7,736 bases of DNA, taken from Deltaproteobacteria bacterium UBA5205. Lineage in GTDB: Bacteria; Desulfobacterota; Syntrophorhabdia; Syntrophorhabdales; Syntrophorhabdaceae. Below, in pieces: positions 1 to 6,433 of the stretch; the stretch's first letter is position 1, and the number at the start of each line of letters is the position of its first letter. The translations under genes were made by a program, and so were the position numbers. The stretch lies in assembly GCA_002412715.1 (NCBI GenBank), contig DHVP01000009.1, positions 1 to 7,736 of the forward strand. The letters run 5' to 3'. The notes under the pieces were generated by a model, which saw only the letters and a list, made by a program, of their open reading frames with translations, was not told the DNA's origin and searched no databases.

Positions 1-114
1 AGATGCAACCCGGGCTATAACTACAGAAAATACAACGGTAGGGATGCATGCGTGCGGTGCAATTCCGGCTATAACTACACGCAGCATAACGGTAGAGATG
101 CATGCGTCAGATAG
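1..114 (+). CDS. 3' end of a protein with 18-residue cysteine repeats (5' end outside window)
   Basis: An open frame runs from the window edge to TAG at 112-114 and encodes two full 18-residue repeats of the form C-N-x-G-Y-N-Y-x3-N-G-R-D-A-C-V-R; the Arg encoded by the first codon is the last residue of an earlier copy. Junctions between copies create a C-V-R-C (CxxC) motif, and the two Cys in a unit are 15 residues apart. Comparing the two copies, four codons differ silently (Asn, Arg, Val, Arg) and only four residues change, all at non-motif positions, so the protein sequence rather than the DNA seems conserved. The CxxCNxGY pattern loosely recalls Cys-rich extracellular repeats or metal-binding knuckles, but I do not recognise the family. 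Size, signal peptide and function cannot be judged because the start lies outside the window. Confidence 0.62.
   Translation, partial: RCNPGYNYRKYNGRDACVRCNSGYNYTQHNGRDACVR
2..109 (+). repeat. 54-bp tandem repeat, two copies inside a coding region
   Basis: Copies at 2-55 and 56-109 align without gaps at a period of 54 bases (18 codons). The blocks GGCTATAACTAC (13-24 and 67-78) and GATGCATGCGT (43-53 and 97-107) are identical. The array probably continues to the left of the window. Confidence 0.85.
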
Positions 115-151
115 CCTGAAGGGATGCCTTTAAATTAAATTTCGGCAGAAA

Positions 152-187
152 GACAGTGGGCAGGGTTGACCTGCCCACCTGACTGTC
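152..187 (+). terminator. Stem-loop after the repeat-protein gene, weak terminator candidate
   Basis: GTGGGCAGG (156-164) pairs perfectly with CCTGCCCAC (170-178) around a 5-base loop, and GACA (152-155) can extend the stem with TGTC (184-187) across a 5-base bulge. It sits 38 bases after the stop at 114. No T-run follows, so it is not a standard intrinsic terminator; it may instead end or protect the upstream mRNA. The rest of 115-346 shows no convincing gene or promoter. Confidence 0.4.
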
Positions 188-346
188 CCGGTCTAACCAG
201 ATACGCACGCATCCCGTGGCGGCCTGCCGGGCGCAAGGCTCACAACGGGTTTGTCAAGCGTGGTTCTGGAAAAGACGTTCGGCGCATCACACTCCCCCGA
301 TGCGTCCTTCTTGACTGATAACCATTTCGCGTATAGGCTTTCTGTA

Positions 347-1522
347 ATGGACCTCAGGCACCTGCTTCAGACACATCATGATGAGATTGTACGAGAGTGG
401 GTCGATCGTATTCGCACTGAAGTGAGCGAAAACTATTCGAGCCGCCCCGTGGAGGAGGTGACCCTGACGATTCTGGAGGCGACCGGGGCATACTTTGCGG
501 TGCTCACAGAAAATGACTTCTCTAAAATGGACGTCTTCATTGAGAAGATCAGCAGGGTGCGGCTGGATGTCGGTTTTTCCCTCTCTGAAGTTCAGGGGGC
601 CTTTGAGCTTTACAGAAAGGTTCTCACGCCGATCCTTATAAGAGAGCTTGATCCGTCCCTCCTGCCCGAAGTGCTGCAGAAATTGAATGATTGTCTTTCC
701 CATACCATCCGGAGGTTCAGCGATTATTTTCAGTCGCTCCATGAAAAGGGGATCAGGAACCGTGCCGAAGACCTCGAACGGCTGGTTGAGGACAGGACAA
801 TGGAACTCTCCGAATCAGAGGCAAAATACCGCACGCTGGTAGAAGAGATCAACGACGGATACTTTGTCAGCCAGAGGGGAATAGTGGTATTTGCCAACAA
901 GGCTTTCTGTGACATGCACGGTTATACGATGGAGGAGGTGATCGGCAGGTACTATATGGATTTTGTCGCCCCCCAATCATCCGACGAAGTATCCAGGCTT
1001 TATAAAGAACGGATGACGACGGGGGAGGCCCGGGACCAGTATGTATACCTGAGGCGTTGTAAAGACGGCAGGCAGCTTTACTCGGAAAACAAGGTGAAGC
1101 TCATCACGTATCGGGGCGAGACCGCAACGGCTGGTATTTGCAGGGATATCACCGAGAGGATGGAGCTTGAGAAGCAACGGCTAAGGTTGGTGGAACTTGA
1201 GAACGAAAGAAAGACCATTGCCCTGGCAACCCTCAACCAGCTCATGGTTACGCTGTCTCATTATCTTCTGAACGCCAATAGTATAATCGGCGGGATGGCA
1301 AGGCGCAGTCTGCGGGCCGGGTCAAAGGTAGAAAGGCTTGCCTCGTTAGAGGTTATAAAGGAACAGACACACAAGACGGAATCCATCATTGCCGCCCTTA
1401 AGAAAGTCGCTGCGATCAGAACAACAGAATATACCCCTGAAAGCCACACCCTTATGATCGACCTGACAAACGAAATCGAAAACAAGCTGGCGAAGACCGC
1501 GCAGAAAGAAACATCAAAATAG
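347..1522 (+). CDS. RsbRD_N-PAS sensor protein with histidine-kinase-like helical C-terminus and no ATPase domain
   Basis: Probable cytoplasmic signalling protein of 391 residues. Residues 1-130 form an all-helical region opening with MDLRHLLQTHHDEIVREW, typical of the RsbRD_N type (N-terminal sensor of RsbR/RsbRD-like proteins and some kinases). Residues 135-158 look like a coiled-coil linker. Residues 158-273 are a PAS domain (AKYRTLVEEINDGYFV, FANKAFCDMHGYTMEEVIG) ending in the usual DITER motif. A helical stretch from about 275 carries LSHYLLN with His305, resembling a HisKA phospho-acceptor box, but the Glu after the His is Tyr. The protein stops about 85 residues later, with no N, G1 or G2 ATP-binding boxes. 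I chose the ATG at 347 because the domain begins there. An in-frame TTG at 251 would add 32 residues without recognisable homology; neither start has a strong ribosome site. It could accept or relay phosphate, or sense without phosphorylating. Confidence 0.85.
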   Translation: MDLRHLLQTHHDEIVREWVDRIRTEVSENYSSRPVEEVTLTILEATGAYFAVLTENDFSKMDVFIEKISRVRLDVGFSLSEVQGAFELYRKVLTPILIRELDPSLLPEVLQKLNDCLSHTIRRFSDYFQSLHEKGIRNRAEDLERLVEDRTMELSESEAKYRTLVEEINDGYFVSQRGIVVFANKAFCDMHGYTMEEVIGRYYMDFVAPQSSDEVSRLYKERMTTGEARDQYVYLRRCKDGRQLYSENKVKLITYRGETATAGICRDITERMELEKQRLRLVELENERKTIALATLNQLMVTLSHYLLNANSIIGGMARRSLRAGSKVERLASLEVIKEQTHKTESIIAALKKVAAIRTTEYTPESHTLMIDLTNEIENKLAKTAQKETSK

Positions 1523-1530
1523 GTCTTGTC

Positions 1531-1770
1531 TTACCTGTGGCGCCCGTGGCCGCCACGACGGGGTCCATAGGGGCCATGTCCGTAAAAACCCCTGTTCCAG
1601 GGTCTATAGAAACCTGGCCCATGGTAGTAGTACCCGGGTGAATGATAATAGGGCGACGAGTAATGCGGCGACGAGTAATACGGACCATCGTAAAAATCAT
1701 AGGAACCAGCCGGCACAATCGCACATCCTGCCAGCAAGGTTAACGCAAGTGCGATCATCGCTATCTTCAT
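1531..1770 (-). CDS. Small Tyr/Gly/Pro-rich lipoprotein
   Basis: A 79-residue protein with a classic lipoprotein signal: MKIAMIALALTLLAGC, with lipobox L-A-G-C and Cys16 as the lipidation site. The mature part is low in complexity, with tandem YYSSP/HYSSP/YYHSP units, then GYYYHGPGFYRPW and a Gly/Arg/His-rich end (GPRRGGHGRHR). Residue 17 is Ala, not Asp, so outer-membrane sorting is plausible. The start is fixed by a strong ribosome site AGGAGGT five bases upstream; a longer frame reaching 1806 lacks one. The gene converges on the PAS-sensor gene with only eight bases between the two stops. Similar short Tyr/Gly/His-rich lipoproteins are common in proteobacteria and mostly uncharacterised; the His/Tyr-rich tail might bind metal or cell wall, but that is a guess. 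Confidence 0.8.
   Translation of the reverse strand: MKIAMIALALTLLAGCAIVPAGSYDFYDGPYYSSPHYSSPYYHSPGYYYHGPGFYRPWNRGFYGHGPYGPRRGGHGRHR
1653..1679. repeat. 15-bp direct repeat within the lipoprotein gene
   Basis: GCGACGAGTAAT occurs at 1653-1664 and again at 1668-1679, a period of 15 bases (5 codons), and encodes neighbouring Tyr/Ser/Pro units. This suggests recent slippage expansion of the repetitive segment. Confidence 0.75.
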
Positions 1771-1775
1771 TGGGT

Positions 1776-1782
1776 ACCTCCT
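1776..1782 (-). promoter_or_regulatory. Shine-Dalgarno site AGGAGGT of the lipoprotein gene
   Basis: On the minus strand AGGAGGT lies five bases before the ATG at 1770-1768, a near-perfect match to the 16S rRNA tail. It decides the start against the in-frame ATG at 1806. I see no convincing -35/-10 pair upstream. Confidence 0.85.
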
Positions 1783-1960
1783 TTTCTGCCATGAGCCCGA
1801 TGTCATGCCAGTTTTACATTCTCACCGAACAAGCCCCCTGTATTGTCCTTGAACCCGCCCGGCAATATAGCCTGTTCAGCAATATTGATGCCTGAAGTGC
1901 CTGTTTCTAATAGGTTACAATCATTAAAGAAACAGTCCGTCAAACGAGGAAGTACCAACA

Positions 1961-1996
1961 TTTTTGTCGTTTTCCCGCAAACTTCCCCGACAAAAA
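1961..1996. repeat. Perfect 9-bp inverted repeat with 18-base spacer
   Basis: TTTTTGTCG (1961-1969) is the exact reverse complement of CGACAAAAA (1988-1996). A second, alternative pairing CGTTTT (1968-1973) with AAAACG (1993-1998) overlaps it. No T-run follows on either strand beyond the arms, so it is not an obvious terminator; a protein-binding site or RNA stem is possible. Confidence 0.5.
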
Positions 1997-2095
1997 CGTC
2001 TAAAAGCAGGCCATTATTTGACCCCGTGATCTCGTAAGCGCATACGCAATGGAGGGAAAAAAAGTGCACCGATGGGATGCAGCCATACTGTTGAC

Positions 2096-2271
2096 AAAAA
2101 AGGAGCCCCGAACGAGTCGTATTCAGACGGGCAAATGTTTTTTACCCGGAGCGACCATTCGAGGCCTTGGGAGCTACTCCTGCATGTCGCTCATGCCGCT
2201 GATTCTGCTCTATCAGCCCCGTTTATCACTGCCAGCTATAAATACCTTACTGGCAGCAATTTTTGCTCGGG
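2096..2271 (-). ncRNA. Candidate structured RNA: six hairpins enclosed by a closing helix
   Basis: Read on the minus strand, CCCGAGC (2271-2265) can pair with GTTCGGG (2113-2107) and enclose six hairpins in a row: 2256-2250/2235-2229 (7 bp), 2217-2212/2203-2198 (6 bp), 2196-2192/2186-2182 (5 bp), 2180-2177/2173-2170 (4 bp), 2166-2163/2156-2153 (4 bp) and 2148-2141/2135-2128 (8 bp). Some are separated by a single base. Three helices (closing, fifth, sixth) contain a position that is G-U on the minus strand but would be A-C on the plus strand, which favours the minus strand. A run of six U (2101-2096) follows the closing helix by five bases. I match it to no known RNA (not tmRNA, SRP RNA or RNase P). 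AGCAA/TTGCT at 2255-2267 is a competing hairpin. Folding was done by eye; short helices arise by chance. Confidence 0.3.
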
Positions 2272-2290
2272 TCAGAACAGCTCTACAACA

Positions 2291-2318
2291 AGGGTAACAG
2301 AACTTCTCTCCTTGTCAA
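2291..2318 (-). promoter_or_regulatory. Possible sigma-70 promoter for the minus-strand RNA
   Basis: On the minus strand a perfect -35 TTGACA (2318-2313) is followed after 16 bases by TACCCT (2296-2291), which matches the -10 consensus at only three positions. Transcription would begin near 2284, just before the candidate structured RNA. The weak -10 keeps this tentative. Confidence 0.25.
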
Positions 2319-2403
2319 GCGCGGCACGTTAGACAGATATATCGAAGTACTTTGAATTACTACCGAATCTGTGTTTTTTTCGCAGTGAAGGCAGCGTTCG
2401 TCA

Positions 2404-5043
2404 TCACCTGTCCAGAGTCAAAGACATCAAGATCATGTTCCGTTCCTTGTTTTTCATTTTGAAATGAAAGTGATTGAGAACCTTCATTATCGGGTAATTT
2501 TCCTGCACCGTTTCCGCATTGACAACCCGGACATTCAGGTGCCTGGCAAGGCTCAGGCATGCTTCAGACAGTCTCTGACCCAACCACTTTTGTTGCCACG
2601 AATCGGTAACGATCACGGCGTATTCCGCCTCGTCAGTGCGCCCGCATTTTATGAGCCGGGCGATGGCGATAAGTTTTTTTCGCTGATCGTCTCCGGTCAT
2701 TTCGGCGGCCACCGCCACCTCTTCATCCGGGTTGATATCGCAGAACCGCTGAGCCGCCTCCGGTGTGGGGCTGAAGGGGGAAAGGAAACGGAGCCACAGG
2801 GAGCGGGGCGAGCAACTGTTGACGAATTCCGTCCAGAGATCGATATCGTGTCGCGTGAGCAGCCTGAGATGGACCGGACGATCGCCGATCGTAAACGCGT
2901 TGTCGGCCAGAACACGGTCCAGGGCCTTGATCCTGATTTTATAGCACTGAAGGCCGTGGCGGTACATCTCTCCAAGGACTTCCACCGCCATTTCCGGAGT
3001 GGAATAGACAGGAATACCTTTTTGCTCCATCCGGATGACGGGATCCATCATGAATTCCTTGCAGGCCACGCAGCAGACAACAGGCTTTTCCTTATAGTCG
3101 ATGCCTGCAAGTGTATCGACGTAAGATTCCAGCATTTCGCCCTGGACGATCACGATCAGGCTGTGAACGTCTTCGCTTTGCACGCCGATTTCAACGATCT
3201 TTTTCACCTGTTCCGGATTCATGCTGAAAGAGCAATCCACGGGGTTCTGAATGTTGAGGTAGTCGTCGAGAACTGAGGCAAGCCGTTCTCTCAGGCTAGG
3301 TGCCAGCTCGGCCAATCTCAGGTTGCACGTATAGAGCATGTCCGTTGCCGCGACGCCCAAAGATCCCGTGTAGGTGACTACCAGGACCCCGGGGCCTTTC
3401 GGCAGAGGTTGCTTGGAAAAAGCGCGCATCAACGAAAAAAAATGTTCGTTGTCCCGGGCGCGGACCACACCGCTTTGCCGGAAGGCCGCGCTGTTGATCT
3501 GGTCGTTTCCGGCCATGGAAGCGGTGTGCGAGGAGACGGCTTTCTTTCCCGCTTCCGTCCTCCCGGCTTTGAGAACGATCACCGGTTTCTTCTGCGATAC
3601 ACGTCCGGCGACATCCACGAAGCGCTGGCCGCTGGTCACGTCCTCCATGTACAGGGCAATCACCGTGATGTTCTCGTCGTCACCCATGAACTCAAGGATG
3701 TCCGCCTCACTGAGATCCATCTTGTTGCCGATGGTGGCAATAATCCCGAAATCAAGGACGTTACGGAGTCCGGTGAGAATACCGGCGGCATATACGCCCG
3801 CCTGGGCAATGAGCCCAACGTTGCCCAGGCGCAACTGGTCGATAATTCCGATCGATTGAACCATGTTGTGATGCGTGTTGATCACGCCTGAGCAGTTCGG
3901 GCCCAGAAGGCGGCACCCCTTCTTCACGATGAGATCCTTGATGTCGGCCTGGATCTTCCGACCCGCCTCTCCGGTTTCCGCGAAGCCTGCCGTCTCCACG
4001 ACAAGATATTTCACGCCCTTCGTGCAGCAATCCTGGATGGCTTTGGGGACCGCTGTGGCGGGAACGATAATGATCGCCACATCGACCGGGTCTTCCACAT
4101 CGAGAATCGACCGATAGGCCTTCAACCCCAGCAGGGTATCCTTGCGGGGGTTGACAGGATAGAGCTTTCCGGAGAACTGGTGGGAAAGCAGGTTCCACAT
4201 GACATTGTAGCCGAGCTTGCCCTCGGAATCCGTGGCGCCCAGAACTGCTATGCTCCGGGGGTAGAAAAAGTCCTGAAGGCTCTCCCGCGCCGCGGGGGTT
4301 TCCATCACAGGTATCCTGGGTGAATGATCGACAAATATCCGGGCGTCTACACCCAGATAGCCCGAAGCGTAAAGCACCACGGGATTCAACTCCAGTTCCG
4401 TGATCTCGGGGTGCGCTATCGCCAGATTGGAAACTGTCAGCAGCAATTGCTTCAAGGCCGGAATATCAACGGACTGGCCGCGGTATCCCTTTAAAAGGGA
4501 ATACCCCTTTATTTCTTCGATCATTTCGTCTACCGAATCCTCCGTAATGGGAAGGACCCTGAAGGTTACGTCTTTTAAGACCTCCGCAAAAATGCCTCCG
4601 AGACCGAACATGAGCACCGGCCCGAAACTTGCGTCACGTGTGACCCCTACAATGGCCTCCAGCCCGGCAGGGGCCATCTTCTGCACCGAGAGGCCGACGA
4701 TTTTCTGGTTTTTGAAACGCGAAAGAATATCCCGGTAAGCTTCCCTGACATCTCCATCACTTCCCAGGTTCAATTTTACGCCGCCGGAATCGGTCTTGTG
4801 AACCACATCGGGAGAGACTATTTTCAGGACAACCGGGTAACCAAAACCCCTGCTCATCTCGATCGCCTCGTCTTCAGATGAGGCGATCATGCCGCCTGTC
4901 GTTTTTATACCTGCATTCTCGAGAATCTGCTTGCTCTCATGCTCCATCAGGTAAGTGCGATTTTCATGCTCTGCCCGATGCAGGATTTCTATGGTTTTTA
5001 CCCGAGCAGCCTGCTCGCTGTCTATCTTCTTTTCTCTTTCCAT
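2404..5043 (-). CDS. ADP-forming acyl-CoA synthetase (single chain) with C-terminal GNAT acetyltransferase domain
   Basis: An 879-residue cytoplasmic enzyme. Domains in order: ATP-grasp_5 (about 30-240; LKIVSPDVVHKTDSGGVKL with His82, LELNPVV at 217-223), CoA-binding (255-390; PRSIAVLGAT, GPNCSG at 381-386), succinyl-CoA-ligase-like (405-700; GRTEAGKKAVSSHTASMAG with phospho-His candidate His506) and GNAT (about 713-879). Both histidines needed to carry phosphate in acetyl-CoA synthetase (ADP-forming) are present, so acyl-CoA + ADP + Pi to acid + ATP + CoA, or the reverse, is plausible. Length resembles Pat/YfiQ acetyltransferases (about 886 residues), but those begin with the CoA-binding domain; here ATP-grasp comes first. 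The GNAT loop reads QQKWLG where Q-x-x-G-x-G/A is usual, so acetyltransferase activity is uncertain. AAGGA seven bases before the ATG supports the start. It lies downstream of a deacetylase gene on the same strand. The substrate acid cannot be told from sequence. Confidence 0.93.
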   Translation of the reverse strand: MEREKKIDSEQAARVKTIEILHRAEHENRTYLMEHESKQILENAGIKTTGGMIASSEDEAIEMSRGFGYPVVLKIVSPDVVHKTDSGGVKLNLGSDGDVREAYRDILSRFKNQKIVGLSVQKMAPAGLEAIVGVTRDASFGPVLMFGLGGIFAEVLKDVTFRVLPITEDSVDEMIEEIKGYSLLKGYRGQSVDIPALKQLLLTVSNLAIAHPEITELELNPVVLYASGYLGVDARIFVDHSPRIPVMETPAARESLQDFFYPRSIAVLGATDSEGKLGYNVMWNLLSHQFSGKLYPVNPRKDTLLGLKAYRSILDVEDPVDVAIIIVPATAVPKAIQDCCTKGVKYLVVETAGFAETGEAGRKIQADIKDLIVKKGCRLLGPNCSGVINTHHNMVQSIGIIDQLRLGNVGLIAQAGVYAAGILTGLRNVLDFGIIATIGNKMDLSEADILEFMGDDENITVIALYMEDVTSGQRFVDVAGRVSQKKPVIVLKAGRTEAGKKAVSSHTASMAGNDQINSAAFRQSGVVRARDNEHFFSLMRAFSKQPLPKGPGVLVVTYTGSLGVAATDMLYTCNLRLAELAPSLRERLASVLDDYLNIQNPVDCSFSMNPEQVKKIVEIGVQSEDVHSLIVIVQGEMLESYVDTLAGIDYKEKPVVCCVACKEFMMDPVIRMEQKGIPVYSTPEMAVEVLGEMYRHGLQCYKIRIKALDRVLADNAFTIGDRPVHLRLLTRHDIDLWTEFVNSCSPRSLWLRFLSPFSPTPEAAQRFCDINPDEEVAVAAEMTGDDQRKKLIAIARLIKCGRTDEAEYAVIVTDSWQQKWLGQRLSEACLSLARHLNVRVVNAETVQENYPIMKVLNHFHFKMKNKERNMILMSLTLDR

Positions 5044-5265
5044 ATTTTATTCCTTGCCGTTTGTGCCGAAACTATCCTCAGTATCTTATTAACACGGCCG
5101 GGACGCGGAAGGTATCAGCGGGATGCTTTTTATTGTGTCATCTGAAGCCGGGGCAGCCTGACGGGGTATGGCTGACATAGGGAGAGACTGAGCAGGGCTG
5201 AACGTATTGATGATTCCCTACAAAACAATCCGGCGAAACGCAAGATCCATGGAAGACGATAGTTT
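5044..5265 (-). other. Gap between deacetylase and synthetase genes
   Basis: About 220 bases with no convincing gene. It contains a small inverted repeat, CAGCC (5154-5158) with GGCTG (5170-5174), and no clear intrinsic terminator or strong promoter on the minus strand. Co-transcription of the two genes is possible but not shown. Confidence 0.4.
5051..5055 (-). promoter_or_regulatory. Ribosome site AAGGA of the synthetase gene
   Basis: On the minus strand AAGGA lies seven bases before the ATG at 5043-5041, which supports this start. Confidence 0.65.
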
Positions 5266-6402
5266 TTAACGGGTTATCCCATGCAGGGGGAAGATATTGT
5301 TTTTGATGAAATCAATCACGCGCCTCGCATGGACAAGGCATTGTTCTTTTTCCCAATCCCCGACACTATAGGGAGGGTCATCAAGCTGTCCTGCGTCAGT
5401 CTCCGGCCCGTACATCATTCCTCCCACGATGCCGGAGTGAAGGTCGTGAGGTTGAAGTCCGCAGAACACAGCCCAGGCCAGCGTCCAGAGGGCAGCCGTC
5501 CTGAACAGGTTGTAGCCCCCTGAACCAAGGGCAAGTATTTTGGGTGACAGGTCATTTATAATCGAGATCACCTTTTTATATCCGTTGCTTGTCAGGTTGA
5601 GATGTGCAAGGGGATCGTCCTTGTGGGTATCACATCCTATGTTTGCCACCACGATATCGGGCTTGAAGCTCTCGATGAGTGACGGGATAAGGGACTCAAA
5701 AGCGAGGAGGTACACTTCATCGTCGGTGCCTTCCCGAAGGGGAATATTAACATTGTATCCAAGGCCCTCATTGGCCCCTGTTTCAGTCTCGGACCCGGTG
5801 CCGGGATAGAGGGTTTCCCCGGACTCATGGAGGGAAATATTCAAAACCCTGTCTGTTTTATAAAAAGCATCCTGCACCCCATCGCCGTGATGAGCGTCTA
5901 TGTCCACATATGCCACCCTTTGCCCCTTTCTGACAAGGTCGGCAATAGCAACTGCGATGTCGTTTATGTAACAGAATCCTCCGGCATAGTCCCTCCCTGC
6001 GTGATGGAATCCGCCGAAGGGGTTAAAGGCGAACCGTACGTTTCCCCGGCAAAGCATCATGGCGCCCTCGTATGTTCCGCTCGACGCCTCCAGAGCGTAT
6101 TGATACATCGTCTTGAACAGAGGATTGTCTTCCGTCCCAAGGCCCGCACGAAACATTTCGACTGAGACCTCCCCTTTTTCACCTTTCTTCAGGAGTTCTA
6201 TATACTCTCTGGTGTGAAACAGGTACAGTAATTCCTCGTCCATGAGCGGAGGTGCGACAATTCTTTGATTCTCTTCTGAGATAAGGCCGTATCTGTTGAG
6301 CAGTTCGGACATCAATCGCGCCCGAACGGGTTTGAAAGGGTGGGATGGTTTATATTCGTGGCGGGTGAGATCGTATGAGTACATTAATGCGTTAATAAGC
6401 AT
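5266..6402 (-). CDS. Histone-deacetylase-family (AcuC-like) lysine deacetylase
   Basis: A 378-residue cytoplasmic zinc hydrolase of the arginase/HDAC fold, close in length to AcuC. All signature residues are present: the His pair GFHHAGRDYAGG (His133, His134), zinc ligands in YVDIDAHHGDG (Asp169, His171) and in DDPLAHLNLT (Asp263), and the catalytic Tyr297 in LGSGGYN. The N-terminus YSYDLTRHEYKPSHPFKPVRARL fits the family. I start at the ATG at 6402 because a good promoter lies just upstream and GGGAAG sits five bases before it; a longer frame reaching 6549 would put that promoter inside the gene and adds 49 residues unlike the family. Expected role: removing acetyl or other acyl groups from protein lysines, or acting on small acetylated amines. 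It precedes the acyl-CoA synthetase-GNAT gene on the same strand, separated by about 220 bases, which suggests one acylation-control module. Confidence 0.92.
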   Translation of the reverse strand: MLINALMYSYDLTRHEYKPSHPFKPVRARLMSELLNRYGLISEENQRIVAPPLMDEELLYLFHTREYIELLKKGEKGEVSVEMFRAGLGTEDNPLFKTMYQYALEASSGTYEGAMMLCRGNVRFAFNPFGGFHHAGRDYAGGFCYINDIAVAIADLVRKGQRVAYVDIDAHHGDGVQDAFYKTDRVLNISLHESGETLYPGTGSETETGANEGLGYNVNIPLREGTDDEVYLLAFESLIPSLIESFKPDIVVANIGCDTHKDDPLAHLNLTSNGYKKVISIINDLSPKILALGSGGYNLFRTAALWTLAWAVFCGLQPHDLHSGIVGGMMYGPETDAGQLDDPPYSVGDWEKEQCLVHARRVIDFIKNNIFPLHGITR

Positions 6403-6433
6403 GGGTTCTTCCCGGTTCCGGTTCCGATCTTCT

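Larger units (their letters stand above)
1771..2403. other. Long intergenic region without a convincing protein gene
   Basis: About 630 bases between the lipoprotein start and the synthetase stop. Several short open frames (64-88 codons, both strands) overlap one another in different frames and lack ribosome sites or recognisable motifs, so I do not call them genes. The region holds a 9-bp inverted repeat (1961-1996), a cluster of hairpins best read on the minus strand (2096-2271) and a possible minus-strand promoter (2291-2318). It could also hold decayed coding sequence. Confidence 0.6.

Noticed and set aside
2..109. CRISPR or noncoding repeat reading of the 54-bp tandem repeat
   Set aside because: Copies are adjacent with no spacers, differ mainly at silent and clustered sites, and keep an open frame of 18 codons per unit ending in a stop.
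251..346. 32-residue extension of the PAS sensor from a TTG start
   Set aside because: No strong ribosome site and no domain content; the RsbRD_N region starts exactly at the ATG at 347. It cannot be excluded.
1638..1895. 85-codon plus-strand frame across the lipoprotein gene
   Set aside because: Antisense to a gene with a clear lipobox and strong Shine-Dalgarno; its own start lacks support.
1803..2069. 88-codon minus-strand frame upstream of the lipoprotein
   Set aside because: No ribosome site, mixed low-information sequence and no motif; likely chance.
2096..2271. tmRNA, SRP RNA or RNase P RNA as the identity of the hairpin region
   Set aside because: None of the diagnostic conserved sequences (tRNA-like end with CCA, GGAAG-type SRP core, RNase P GAGGAAAGTC block) is present.
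2049..2332. Two overlapping small plus-strand frames (82 and 86 codons)
   Set aside because: They overlap in different frames, lack well-placed ribosome sites and show no familiar motif; the hairpin series in the same place fits an RNA better.
2464..3276. 270-codon plus-strand frame opposite the synthetase gene
   Set aside because: It lies fully antisense to the clear GNAT and ligase domains, has no ribosome site and no recognisable motifs; typical shadow of a GC-rich gene.
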